A stretch of DNA of 64,000 bases, from contig CM055895.1 of assembly GCA_029582155.1 (NCBI GenBank), forward strand, positions 10,791,770 to 10,855,769. Direction: 5' to 3'. The number at the start of each line of letters is the position of its first letter. The stretch's first letter is position 1. The DNA is from Panopea generosa (taxonomy: Eukaryota > Mollusca > Bivalvia > Adapedonta > Hiatellidae). Below are positions 8,530 through 21,061 of the stretch, piece by piece. The notes under the pieces were generated by a model. It was given only the letters and a program-made list of their open reading frames with translations, was not told where the DNA came from and did no database searches. The translations under genes were made by a program, and so were the position numbers.

Positions 8530-10600
8530 TATTTAAACATATTCAAAAATAAGATATCGACTAAAATCCAAAGCATTAAGTTCATATGACTGGTGTAAAT
8601 ATAAATAATCTAGAAATAAAGTTAATAATTTGGAAAAACACGCCAAAGAAAATTTATTTAATACCTTGGATCTTACTCTAACTGATTTGCAATTTAATGA
8701 TAAAAGAGTTTTCTGGAAAGATATAAGACACTTTGTTAAAAATAATGACATATCTAGTAATATACCATCATTATGTCGTACCACAACGACATGTGAACTG
8801 AGTTCTTTCTAACTGATCATGAAAAAGCTGACTGTTTAAATTCTTACTTTGCATCCATATCGTGTATTAATGAAGATACTATTCAATTTCCTCCAATTTC
8901 ATTGAAAATTCATAATGTTCTTGATAACATCATGGTCACAGAAACAGAAAAAGAAGATATATGTCTCTCATTGAATCCAAATAAGGCAAGTGGGTCGGAT
9001 ATTATAAAGCATAAATGTTAAAAGGAGTTGCAAAATCAGTATCTAAACCATTAACGTTATTATTTAATCGCTCTCTGTCAGATAGTATTTTCCCAGAATA
9101 GATGGAAGAAAGCAAATGTAATACCTATATTTAAAAAAAGAAGATACATCCATGGTTGGTAATTATAGGCAAGTGTCATTATTCCGACTGTAAACAGTAT
9201 TCCTGTATTTTTTTTGTATTTTTTTGGGGGGTGATATTTCTAAAGCATTTGGTAGAGGGTGGCTTTAAGGTTTATCTGACAACTACAAGAAAACGGTGGA
9301 AATGGCAATATGTTCAATTGGATTAGTAAAACAAAGAGTAGTGATTCAAACGTATAACTCTGATCTCAAATCTATATCGGCGGGTGTTCCTCAAGGCTCT
9401 ATACTTGCTATACTTGGCCCAATACTGTTTCTTATATTCGTCAATGACATAACAGAACCATTGTTAAGTTTAACAAGATTGTGTGCGGATGACATTTCAT
9501 TTTTCTGTTCAGCCTCAACTCTTCAAGATAAAGAAGGCATTATAATCACTATTTGAAAATGATCTCTTAATTGGGCCAGTCAGTGGCTAGTTTTTAATCC
9601 AGATAAAACTGGAGCTATTTTATTAACTTTTAATCAATGTAAGACTTTGCCTCAACTTACGTCTAATAACTCCCCAGTCACATTTTTTGATAATCACAAA
9701 CATCTTGGATTAACATTAAGTAACAATGGAAAATGGTATACACATATAGAAAAATATTAAAAATAATCAGCATCTAAAGTGTTAGCTTAATGAGAAATTC
9801 GGAATTTACATAAAAGAAATGTTTAAACCAAATGTACTTATCATATGTTTGACATCCTTTTGAATATTCATCAATTGTTTGGGATTGATGCCCAAACCAT
9901 ATTGCTGAATCACTAGAAAAATTACAAAATGAAGCAACAAGAATCGTAACCGGATTAACAAGATCAGTTTCTCTACAAAATATTTATATAAAGTGTGGAT
10001 GGGTCTCTTATATTCATGTACAATGCCTCATACAATATGATCCCTCCCTATATAAGCGACTTTCCCTCCCTTGACTCGCAACACTACTGATTATCAATTA
10101 AAAATTTCGATGATGTAGCAACTCCTTACTAAGTAGGCAATCTTGTATACCTTCTTCGATAGCATTGTGGAACAAGTTAGACCCAGCAGTAAGAGTGATA
10201 GACTCAAGTATATCTTGCCTTTAAAAACAATATAAGAATGTCTCCTAAAAAAAAAACAAATTATTACTCAAAGGGAAACAGATACTTACCAACTCTGCAT
10301 GCTGGATCTGAAATAACTGCAGTAATTTAAATAGTGATATGTATTTAAACCACTAAAAAGAATCCTGTCTGTACTTGTGGATATTTGACTGAAGATGCCG
10401 AGCACTACTTTTTTATATGTGACCTATATGTAGATACGAGAATTGAGTTATTTCGCTCATCAGAATATAATATTATATGGCAACTCTAATCTTGTATACC
10501 ATGATAATACAAAAATATTTAAAGATGCACAACAGTTTAACAAATCTTCAGAAATATTTGAATCCGAGTACTAATTAAAAAATCCTTTATAAAACCATTG
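8530..10600 (+). pseudogene. Decayed non-LTR retrotransposon (CR1/Jockey-like) reverse transcriptase
   Basis: Plus-strand fragments in shifting frames line up in the order of a LINE ORF2. LNPNKASGSDII lies near 8970 and KKANVIPIFKKR near 9110. SAGVPQGSILA and LGPILFLIFVNDI lie near 9385-9455 and ADDISFF near 9487 (the YADD-type catalytic motif, here CADD). FNPDKTGAI lies near 9595, HKHLGLTLS near 9700 and LEKLQNEATRIVTGLT near 9915. A C-terminal piece with CTCGYLTEDAEHYFFICDLY follows near 10370. Many stops and frameshifts mean it is dead. No endonuclease domain was recognised. Clade is judged from motif style only. Confidence 0.85.
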
Positions 10601-10619
10601 TTATATCCGGTAAAAAAAA

Positions 10620-12600
10620 AGTGTTTTATGATTATTGACAAGCAATTATAATCAAAATATGTAAACAGTTATTTTAATGACAACATTGTTGATCATATCG
10701 GGTTAACATTTTTCGTTGTTAAGTTACAAGTCTGCATAATGTTTAAATTCATCTATTGCATGCCTATTACTTTTCCAGTCTTCTATTTTTTCTAACCTTA
10801 TAAGAACTAAAAACTGAACTGGTATTACTGTTTTTTTGTTGTTGATTTTTTGGGGGGAGGTGGGGGTATTTATTTCAATAGTTATTAACTGATGGATAAT
10901 TATATATATACTGTGGTTATTTTCTCTCTTTTTTTTTTCAGAGTTAATAACTAAATAATAGTTAAAAAACTACCCTTGATTAAAATGCACGCCTCAGTTA
11001 TAAGCCTCGTCAACGACAGTTATCATAACATACATAACGAGAGACATGTAGATAAAGTCGTGGCCATGTTTGGTTTATTAATCTATTCTCCTCAATGTAA
11101 TAGTTAGTGTTCATTTAATAAACATTTAACAATTGAGAAACCCAAACAGACCGACCGCATTTGACTGACAGTCTGTGTAACTCTGGGCGGAGCTACGATG
11201 AAAGCTGAGATGATTGGTATTTGAAAGACATCCGTTGCTAACGCCGTTTCTAAGCATAACTCGCGCGGTCGTTGTAGTTTCACATGACTCGCTCAGAATT
11301 GAAATAATGGCAACTTAATAATTATTTTATAGGCTGTTTTAACAAATAAGAGCGAAAAAATGTTAAAAATTGAAGCGATTTCATTAGTTGTCAAATGAGG
11401 TTAAACACAAATATGAAATAGACTCAGGTTTTATGTGATTCGCTCTCGATTCCGCTTTCTAGGTGGGACCAATGTGAGTGTTATTGAGAAACCATCGGAT
11501 CGAGCCTGGGGTCGAACGCGCGACCTCTGACGCCAGCGGTCAACATTATAATAACATTGCACTAACGCCAGTTTGTCAACGTTTTGTCAACTAGTTCGTA
11601 TATATAACAATAGTAATATTGTATCTAAAAATCCATAAGGCCATAACTTTGCAGAATCAGAAAAAATGGATGATAATCTAGCAATTAATTTATAATGGCC
11701 TAAAATCCCTGGACTTACATTGATACATACTATCTGGTCAATCATATGAAAATGACGAAAACAACTTCATATAACCTCTAGACTGCATAAAATATTTATA
11801 CACTACAGACGTGGGCTAACCAGAAAGGTGTGTGGTTTTTTTTTCAATTTCTTGCATTATTCATGTTTCCAGAAAAAAAGAAAATAGACACAATTAATAT
11901 GGTGAAAAATTTTTTTACTGGTCAACAATCTTATATTCTGAACCAAATACAGAACCCAATAAAAAATGTTATAAGCGTGTCCAGTCTGTGTGCATATTTG
12001 ATAGTAAGATAACGTTTATCAATTACTACCCATTATATCTTATATCGGTCATATAACTGTAAATATCTGGCCTATTAAACGGACAGAAAACGAGGAAATC
12101 GTCCGATGCTTAGCATACGACGTTTGGCTCATTAAGCTTCAGAAACGGCCGTTTTTAGTTTTAATTTAACTCAATTTTCCTCTTACGGATGATTAGCTAT
12201 ATATTTATTTGACCAAATAATTACAAATACACTAGTTTTTGTTCGTCCCTTTCCGATAAACACATTCGGCAGAATATTACAAACACATTTAATTTCAATC
12301 ATTTTTGTTATTAACCAAAATTTTTGTTTTGTGGCTTCAGGTCCTATATTTCCTTATGTCCGAAACGTATAAAAATATAACATCCACGGTGATGATAACA
12401 TTTCACTTACATAATAGTCTTAGTACTGGTTCTACCCCGGAATACTTCAAGCGTGTTTTGTCTAAGATTTTAGCGCCTGTTTCACAATCGATGTAACATA
12501 AATAGGTATAAAACAGAGAGAGACATGTCTCTGGTGAAATACAAATCCGTCTTGGCGGAAAACTAGATTTAAACTTATTCAACTTACTACGATTGTAAAA
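10620..12600. other. No gene supported; possible GC-richer unique segment at 11150-11300
   Basis: Mostly AT-rich. A fragment of the TAGGCC MITE family lies at 11640-11705. A tRNA-like tail with 'GGGTCGAACGCGCGACCTC' lies near 11500-11530 on the minus strand and is probably a SINE scrap. No exon is convincing. Confidence 0.4.
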
Positions 12601-12619
12601 CAAATTATTATAACTTATA

Positions 12620-12775
12620 CAAATCATGCTCGAAGTCTTTCTGGATAGAACCAGTACTACGCACATGCGGATAAAGTGCCTTGTTCAAAGACATTGCTTA
12701 TAGCTGCGGCGGAGGATCGAACCCACAATCATCCGATCCTGAGTCCGATGCTTTACCACTGGGCATCGCACTCCC
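12620..12775 (-). mobile_element. tRNA-derived SINE, family C, copy 1
   Basis: The minus strand starts with a tRNA-like head, whose plus-strand complement carries GAGGATCGAACCCACAATC (B box) and CTTTACCACTGGGCATCGCA (A box region). A body with 'AAGTGCCTTGTTCAAAGACA' follows. A second copy lies at 53790-53945. Confidence 0.6.
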
Positions 12776-12939
12776 CACTGCATTTTGACTGTCGTGCTTA
12801 TAGCTGCAAGTTTTGTGCAGCTATTAGCACATCGACAATTTCGTCTTCCTTCCATAAATATATAAATTTTAAGATATAAAGTTCGACGAATTTGCTGAAT
12901 TTGCTAGCGAACTTTATTTTATAAAGACAACACAAACAT

Positions 12940-13150
12940 AAAGCAAGGTCAAATAATTAGATAAAACTCCTAACACATACGTCAAGTATGGTCAAATAAT
13001 CAAATAGAAGTCCTTACACATACGCAAAGTATGGTCAAATAATTATATAGAAATATTTACACATACGTAAAGTATGGTCAAAGAATTGTATAGAAGTCTT
13101 TACACATGTGTAACGTATGGCCAAGTAATTATATAGTCTATGTCCATGGT
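12940..13150. repeat. Minisatellite of about 50 bp, 4-5 units
   Basis: Units share 'ACACATACG-AAAGTATGGTCAAATAATTATATAGAAGT' in pieces, from about 12945 to 13140. Confidence 0.7.
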
Positions 13151-13500
13151 ATGGGCAAATTATAACAATAATGCTTAAAACATTTACATTTGTTTAAAAT
13201 GGTTAACATTGAATGTCATAACTATTACAAGAAAAATAATGTCCCTGATAATTGTTTAAAAATAAGAAGAAAATGCTTACCCTTTCAGATGAGTCCGACA
13301 TCGTGTAAAAACATATAATATACAAAATGTACGTAACACCCTTTGTAATGTTATACAAGTGTATTCACTCACGTGCGCCGTCATATACATATACACATGT
13401 TTTAATTAATATGCAAGTCACGAATTAATGTTTTATAACACATCTACCACAAGGCTCGTGTATTAAAACATTTAACGTATCGCACCTGTTGACATCGCAT

Positions 13501-14000
13501 NNNNNNNNNNNNNNNNNNNNNNNNNNNNNNNNNNNNNNNNNNNNNNNNNNNNNNNNNNNNNNNNNNNNNNNNNNNNNNNNNNNNNNNNNNNNNNNNNNNN
13601 NNNNNNNNNNNNNNNNNNNNNNNNNNNNNNNNNNNNNNNNNNNNNNNNNNNNNNNNNNNNNNNNNNNNNNNNNNNNNNNNNNNNNNNNNNNNNNNNNNNN
13701 NNNNNNNNNNNNNNNNNNNNNNNNNNNNNNNNNNNNNNNNNNNNNNNNNNNNNNNNNNNNNNNNNNNNNNNNNNNNNNNNNNNNNNNNNNNNNNNNNNNN
13801 NNNNNNNNNNNNNNNNNNNNNNNNNNNNNNNNNNNNNNNNNNNNNNNNNNNNNNNNNNNNNNNNNNNNNNNNNNNNNNNNNNNNNNNNNNNNNNNNNNNN
13901 NNNNNNNNNNNNNNNNNNNNNNNNNNNNNNNNNNNNNNNNNNNNNNNNNNNNNNNNNNNNNNNNNNNNNNNNNNNNNNNNNNNNNNNNNNNNNNNNNNNN
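13501..14000. other. Assembly gap
   Basis: Exactly 500 undetermined bases, the usual placeholder for a gap of unknown size. Flanking sequence does not show the two sides to be contiguous. Confidence 0.99.
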
Positions 14001-14149
14001 ACACGCATCACGAACCCAGCTCTCTTGATTCGGGAGATATAAGGTTGGATAGTCTACTTTTAACTCGTCTATTTGAAAACAAAAAAAACGATTTATTGTA
14101 CTGACCCTGTCATCGTCGTCCTAGTCGTCGTTGTAGTCGTCCTTGCCGT

Positions 14150-15345
14150 CCGCTGGTAAAAGTTTTATGTTTAGCTCAGCTTTTACTCTCTTTCTGAACA
14201 AACTACCCAAGTTATAGTGACTAAACGTCATACACACATTCATATCATGTTATGCAAACAATGTACATAGCTAAGTTACCTAAATTTACATACTTTGGAC
14301 CCTAAAACCTTAGGTTTTATTTTTTGTTTAGCCCAGGTTTGAATTTTTCTTTAAACTATTTTGTTTTTAAGTTATATATATTGACATTCCCATTGCAATC
14401 GTTCCTACATTTACTGCATTTCATTTCCCAATGAAAAACACTCTCGGCTGGGCAGAACTAAAGAACCCGTTTGTATTTCATTGGTTGCACGATTTTGTTT
14501 TGCTGGAGTTAATTGTTTTATCTAAAATAGTTGGAAAATATAATGCAAATATAAGGATTAAAAGCCGAATTGAGTTTCATCAGGTGATAAAAAACATTAG
14601 CCTAGTTTAATGTTGCCAAGAAGCCCTTGAAAACTCAAAATTCGGCCTTTTAATCTTTAAATATGTATTGATCGTGTAAACTGATCACCGTCATGTTAAA
14701 ATGTGTTTTACTTCACTGACCTTGACCTAATACTTGTATTGTCAGGTTAAAGTTTTATGTTAAGCTCGGTCTTTTCCCTGTTTCTGTTTCTGAACAAACT
14801 ACTTATGTTATAGTGACTACACTTCATAAACACATTTATATTATCTTATACAAATAATGTATAAGTTACCTAAGTATCCATACTTTAGGCTCTAAATCTT
14901 TAGGTTAACTCGGGTTTAACTATTTTTTTTTATATCTTTTCTTTTTGTTTTTCAGTAATAGAAATTGATTCTGTAAACTGATAGCCGTCATGTTATTTTT
15001 TTTACATCATTGACCTTGACCTACTTATGGACATAGTTAATACTAGCATTGTCGTGTTAAAGTTTTATGTTTAGCTCAGCGTATTGTCTACCTATCAACA
15101 AACTCTTATGTTATATTAACTAAACTTTATAAACATATTCATATCATGTTATACAAACACTTATATAAAGCTGTACTTTGTCCAAGTTTTCATAATTAGG
15201 CTGTAAAACCGTAGGTTAATTTTATTTGTTTATTCAGGCTTTATTTTTTTTATATATTTTTCAGTAATAAATATTGATTCTGCAAATTTCTCACCATCAG
15301 GTTAATGTTTTTAACAGTATTGACCTTGACCTAATGACTTTTAAA
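14150..15345 (+). repeat. Tandem repeat of about 300 bp, 3-4 diverged units
   Basis: 'AAAGTTTTATGTTTAGCTC' or a variant starts units near 14159, 14750 and 15058. Each is followed by 'ACAAACTAC', 'TTATAGTGACTA', 'TCATATCATGTTATACAAAC' and 'CCTTAGGTT'. 'GACCTTGACCTA' precedes the second and third units and recurs near 15322. The first gap is about double, so one unit is lost or degraded (14400-14690). Confidence 0.7.
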
Positions 15346-15359
15346 AAGACGAGCGTCTT

Positions 15360-18300
15360 TACCCGCTTTCGGTGCTCTTATTTATATTATATTGACAATT
15401 CATATACATTGTGTGTTAACCTTAACTGGGCATTTTTTCTTATTTGCTTACTTATTTCAATTTATTTTTTCAAAAATCTAACGGAAACTGGCCATAGTCG
15501 GGCATCATACATGTATACTGCATTTGATGGCCATGTTCGCCCGAAATTGCGTTACGAATGACATCACACCGAACTGCAAATATATACATATATATTAACT
15601 TTCTTTTTCAAATGATTTGAATGTCAGCAGCGAGCCTCCTGGATGATTACATGATTCAGTAATTGATAACTTTAGATAAAAAAAATAGTGTTATATAAAT
15701 ACATGAAATTTATAACGATACAGACGATGCATGAGATGAACTGAAACACCTTTGTAACGTTGTTTACAGACTACAAGTCGATTTAATCACTGGGTTAAAT
15801 AAAGATGTGGGGCGGACAATTCACACGGTCATGCAACACTGTCACAACGTAGAGTGATTCGGATCGACAGTTTGTCACCAGATTCACGTCGACAGTATTA
15901 TTGTTTTGTAAATTTTGTCACAGTTGCTAGTCGATAGCGGGGACATAATCGCTGATATGTTAATATAATCAACGTATGAAGTATATATTTGACATTCCGG
16001 GGAATGTAGTATATTATAAGTAAAATACGATCAAATTGAACATCTGATTATGAATATTTCTTCAAGTTTAATTTTTTTAAAATGACGACAGGGTAACGGA
16101 GGCGTGTCGATCCTTATTTTAATGTCACGGATTCAGTGTCGATAGTTTTAACATTGTAGAATAGTTCAACCCTACGCCATTACTGCCATTTACACTTCGA
16201 GTCTCGTACAGAAGCTGCTGTCCGGCATATAATTTTAGTGCATTGTCGTTAAGTTACGGATTAAGTCGGTGAAAGTTAGAACCGAACCGCAAAACAATAC
16301 CTTGGTACTTATACAAACCAATAGCAATAGTCACGTTTCGTGAGACTTCCGCTGGTAGTTTAAAACTCTACATATAATGAATCATTATAGGGGAAAATTG
16401 TCACTTTTGATACGTTATTTCCGTATTGACGTTTTGAGTGATGTATTTATCCAGCTCATCTATTGATGCATGTCAATTAACTGCCCAAGTTTGAGACTCG
16501 GATTAAAGTCTTCCGTTATTCTCCATTATTCGTTTTCTTTTATCTAATACATAAGAAATTTAATTAAGATTTGAACTTGGAACGTTTTCAAATATTTCTG
16601 GATTAATAAAGCACAACACATATGGTAACGTTATATTCGTTTTTTTATGAAATAATAAAACAAAATGTATACAAAAACTATCATGATCTGCAGGGGAAAA
16701 CATGAAAGACAAGTTAGGGTAACGTGAATACCCGCAAGTATACTTGGGATTCAGGAGATGTGCTTATTTACACATGTCAATATATCGTACATTTGACCCA
16801 CCATCACAAAAAAATAAATCTTGTATTCATGTGTTTATACGTTTTATATGGTGATATGATCATTTGAAGAGAAAAAGATGTAGTAATGATATCTTATATA
16901 TAGGCCCTACTCGGCAAAATTGAAACGTCCCTCTTTTTTATAACTGATGTGGCTCTGTCTGTGTTTCATGTCCAATGTACATGTATTTTTTACCCTGGCG
17001 ATGTTGAGAATAAGATCATATGCACAGTGTACATAGCACTTAGTGCCCAGGACATTCATTTCCACTTTTACCACGTGCACATGCGGTCGACAGGTTTTTC
17101 AGTCTACGTCATACGATTCATGCAAAAGAGGCCGATTTGAATTTTTTTTTAGTTTTTCAAAGGTTTCAACATACAACGGATTTCTGAAAACAGACGCAAT
17201 AAAATGATAGTGGGTGGGGTAACGGCCATAGTGGTCGCATTCCAGTTATGGTGCTGTCGCAAATAGAATGAGCGACCTGAGGCACGTTTCCGATAAACCT
17301 GAACTGTTTACAGTCGTAGCGGCTTGATAAACGGTAAACCTGGAGAGACAAAGACTGGAACCGAACGTTGACGTGCTTACGTCAGTGTATGTTGCCACGA
17401 CTACCTTCGCTGCTGGGCAGCATGGCGTTTCAGTACAGACTATTCGTTACCATTTTTATCGTTACTCCCAATTAATCAGAGTGCGCGGCGCCCATACACT
17501 AGAACTGGTCAAATAATGACCCGACGTCACCTCGCTCCCATGCTTTTATGTGTGCGGCGTCATCTGAACTCGAGCTAAATGGCAGCCCATGTTCACCAGG
17601 CAATATTTGAACCAGGTCAATGTTTTTACATGGCCGAAAGTTTCCCTTGATCCTTGCAAAAATTGAGAATATCTGGGTCATAAAACCACCAAAATGATAA
17701 TCTCTGTGATTTAGCTTAGGCGTTGCTACGGGGATCGAGGAATTAGCCAAATGCATTGTTTTTGAGTTACGTTACGTCGAGACGCCGTAAAATTATTGAA
17801 TACATACCTGCAACTGGTTGATTGACAAATTCTTACTCAAACTCGATGACCTAAACGTTACATAACGAGTGTCTGATAGTTTGTGATTTTTTATTTTAAC
17901 CCCTCCCCCTAAAACACACACGCCGACTTCCATGTGGTACCGCTATGAAAATGTTCGTGCTAGCCAGACTTAGCGAAATGATATCAATCCGCAAATAAAT
18001 GAACGGTTTTGGTACATGCCTCATTTCCATTTTCGTCCAAAGACACATGCATAGGTAAGACATTATTTGCTAGTGGAAAATACCACGTAACTTCTAACCG
18101 GCTTAGTTGATCTTTCTCGTTCCTGGAACGATGTCATCGGCAGAGGAAGGAAGTTAACATCTACTGACAGTCTTGATATTCAATGTAAAATGAAATATTA
18201 TATTTTCGAAAATCTGAGCTGTTTCATTGGTGGCTGAGAAAGGACATCTAATCAATGATAGGCCTTCATCCAGATCACAATACAGCGAGGAATCTTCGAC

Positions 18301-19047
18301 AAAAGATATGTCCATTCCTGCCAATAGTGTCGGCTAGAATCTGTGACCCTGTAGAGAAGAATCCGTGACATTTAAATCAACATCGACACAAACCTGTGAC
18401 ACGTGAAGTTTTTTTTAAACGGAATTTCTCACATGGCATAAGTAAAAAGTCAATTAGTTATAACTCTTTTTTTTTAAATAAAATTACTTAAACAACAGTT
18501 ATAAATGATATTTGGCATTGATTAATATTTGTATTGACAATTTCATCTCTACTTTCGTTTTACATACATATTAAACGAGTATTTATTAATTCTTGCATTT
18601 TAAACATTTACTAATTTACACATAGTTGATTGGAACATAGAAAATACTAATTAATATTAAGTGAAACTCGATCATGTAAAAAGTTTAAAACCTATAGCTG
18701 TATCCAGTAAATACATATCTTTAAACACCAGAATATGCCGTGATTTCCTGCATCAGATCGACGTGAATCTGTTACAAACTGTCGACGAGAATCACTACGT
18801 TGTGACAGAGTTCCCTGACCGTGCTTATGCAAGGGTGAACAGACATTGTCATTTGTACAGAAACTCAAGAAAATACAAATGAATAAATGGACGCAGCAAG
18901 CAAGACCTTGTCGATAGAACAGCTAATTAATAGAATCGTGTTGTTTATTGTTGATGTTTTGTTTGTTTGTTGTTTTGATTGTTTGTTGTTGATTTTTTGT
19001 TGTTGTTTTTTTTTGTGTGTGTTTTGTTTTGTTTTTTTTGTTGTTGT

Positions 19048-19078
<31 letters not shown>

Positions 19079-19190
19079 ATTTTTTTTGTTATTTTAGTGT
19101 TTGTGTGTATGTGTGTGTGTGTGGAGGGGAAGGGGGGTAAACGCCATTTTAACATATGAATACAGATTATTACAAAGCATCCAGTTTATT
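15360..19190. other. No supported gene
   Basis: Unique-looking sequence. 17200-18400 is somewhat richer in GC and CpG and holds an 85-codon minus-strand open frame (17499-17756) with no recognised domain. A donor-like CAG/GTATGT occurs on the minus strand near 17810. A T-rich stretch (18940-19080) ends in a G homopolymer. This could include a promoter or 5' exon, but I cannot show it. Confidence 0.35.
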
Positions 19191-19199
19191 GGCGGAGGA

Positions 19200-19405
19200 A
19201 TGACCTTAGAATGAATCAATTTCTTTTATTGGTAACGCTATTCTCAACACATTTCATGTTATATATGGCATATCAAGTTTTATTGGTGGAGAAAAACTCG
19301 CGATGCATCTGAGTAGAACTACCATCCTTCTATTTACCCCGCCGGCAGTAACTGGTGAGCTTTATCACTCAATTGTTTGGACTGAGCTGGTCTCGAACCA
19401 ACGAC
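19200..19405 (-). mobile_element. tRNA-derived SINE, family B, copy 1 (degraded)
   Basis: The plus strand reads 'TTTTATTGGTGGAGAAAAAC', then a body, then 'GAGCTGGTCTCGAACCAACGACCTC' as two blocks, the complement of a tRNA-like B box. The same order, inverted, is seen at 54975-55165. Confidence 0.5.
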
Positions 19406-19674
19406 CTCAAAAGGTAAGAACTATATGCATATATAATCATTGTAATATAAAACTATTACTTGACAAAATTATATACATGCTGTAAACTAAATTGTGAAAC
19501 ATCCTGTTACGTATTGGAGTACAGGAATCAAAACAAATTGGCTGTTTTTGTCTCAAACTCATTATGTCTCCCCCATCATCACAGTCCTTGCCTCCTAATA
19601 CGTAAAATAATGTGCCGAATTATTTATACTCTCTGGCGGTTAAAAAGATATTTGTTCGTTTGAATAGTATGCCA

Positions 19675-19800
19675 TTGAGAACAGACGATAAGCAGTTCCC
19701 CTACGCACTCTGTCGTGGGATCCTGGAAGGTTACCCAGTACCCAAAACACTCTCCGTAAGTGACTGTTTATTTTCCCACTTAAATCCACTGTCGTGATCG
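19675..19800 (-). mobile_element. SINE family A fragment
   Basis: 'ATCCTGGAAGGTTACCCAGT' and 'CTCCGTAAGTGAC-GTTTATTTTCCCACTTAAATC' match the body of the family A copies at 52050 and 53085. Head and tail are missing. Confidence 0.6.
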
Positions 19801-19894
19801 AGCTCCGGCACATCCTTTTCTGGAACCGGCACAGACTAACCAAGACAGCGAACGCTCAAGTGTGATTATGCGATAAATATGGCGTAAATCTGCA

Positions 19895-20120
19895 AACTGT
19901 ATCTGTTGATATTGGTCATGTTTGTGTTACTATTTGTATCTGTTGATATTGGTCATGTTTGTGTTACTGATATTGGTCATGTTTGTGTTACTATTTGTAT
20001 CTGTTGATATTGGTCATGTTTGTGTTACTATTTGTATCTGTTGATATTGGTCATGTTTGTGTTACTATTTGAATCTGTTGATATTGGTCATGTTTGTGTT
20101 ACTGATATTGGTCATGGTTT
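19895..20120. repeat. Minisatellite 'TGATATTGGTCATGTTTGTG'
   Basis: About six or seven units of 37 bp, or 21 bp where the 'TTACTATTTGTATCTGT' half is skipped. Confidence 0.9.
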
Positions 20121-20203
20121 TATGTATCACATGGCATGTACGCGTGCGAATGTGTTTTGAAAGTGACTCTGGTTAGTAACGCTTTTACTAAATAAAATAA
20201 AAT

Positions 20204-20497
20204 GGCGTGCCCGATTAGCTCAGTCGGTTAAGCGTTTGACTATCAATCCAGGGGTCGTGAGTTCAAATCCCCGCCCGGCAACAGTCTCCGTGATGATTGA
20301 TATACGACACTGATTCGTCTCTCACCGCTGATTCAAATGGGGGAAGTTACCAGTTATTTGCGGAGAAAGGGTGTGCTCAAATACTGGTTAACCTTTCAGG
20401 ATCCCAGGATACAGTGGTTAGGTTAACTGGTCTGTTAGCCCTCGATGGCATAAAAATGACGCTTAATATTCAATCAATCAATCAATCAATCAATCTG
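20204..20497 (+). mobile_element. tRNA-derived SINE, family A, full-length copy
   Basis: The tRNA-like head at 20207-20280 has A box TTAGCTCAGTCGG and B box GAGTTCAAATCC. A unique body follows and the tail is (CAAT)n at 20470-20495. An eight-base duplication AATAAAAT at 20196-20203 and 20498-20505 marks the insertion. The acceptor stem has mismatches, so the head is a Pol III promoter relic rather than a working tRNA. It shares its body with 24765, 52050 and 53085. Confidence 0.85.
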
Positions 20498-20929
20498 AAT
20501 AAAATACAACATAGTGCGTGAACAATTTTAATATTGCAAGCAAGAAATATATTGCTTCACGTTACGAAATTTCTTTTTCTTTCATCAAAATATATTGTGA
20601 CTTAAAACGGCGTTGTCTTAAAATGACAAATCGGTTTTGATTCGAAATAGTAAGTGACTTTAACAAAACCAGCAGTAAATATTCAGTAATATCAAAGCAA
20701 AATGCCCAAATATAGGTGTCAATTCCTCTGCTTATGAATTTCATCACATTTAAACACGATCATTTTTCTTGAATTGCAGTGGTAATAGCTGTATAACATT
20801 CCAGATCTATAAACAATTACCATAGTTACATCTTAAAGGTAGACAGAGAATCATCGTCTTATCTGCTGCTCAGATTTATTTTGGTGCATCATTTTCATCG
20901 TCTAAGAAGTAATATACAAACATAATTTA

Positions 20930-21020
20930 ATGAATGAATGAATGGGGTTTTACGGCGTACCAACATATTGTTGTAGGTTATTCGACGCCAATGGGAAGGA
21001 AGATTCCAGGTCCACGCTAC
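20930..21020 (-). mobile_element. SINE 3' end fragment with (CATT)n tail
   Basis: 'AATGAATGAATGAATGGGG' leads into 'TTTTACGGCGTACC', the inverted form of a SINE tail '...CGCCGTAAAACCCC(ATTC)n'. It ends shortly before the satellite. Confidence 0.45.
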
Positions 21021-21061
21021 TCGTACAAACACAGCAAATCAACATATAGATTTTTAAAAAA

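Noticed and set aside
11160..11300. Promoter-like GC-richer stretch with GGGCGGAGC
   Set aside because: A single GC-box-like match without an adjacent gene is not enough.
13281..13301. Possible first exon: ATG, seven codons, then donor GTAAGC on the minus strand
   Set aside because: Too short to support, no downstream exon found, and the upstream side runs into the assembly gap.
17499..17756. 85-codon minus-strand open frame in a GC-richer region
   Set aside because: No recognisable domain or conservation evidence; kept only as a note in the region entry.
20207..20280. tRNA gene
   Set aside because: Acceptor-stem mismatches, a SINE body and tail directly attached and target duplications show a SINE head. 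The same applies to the tRNA-like heads near 33060-33126, 52260-52340 and 53300-53376.
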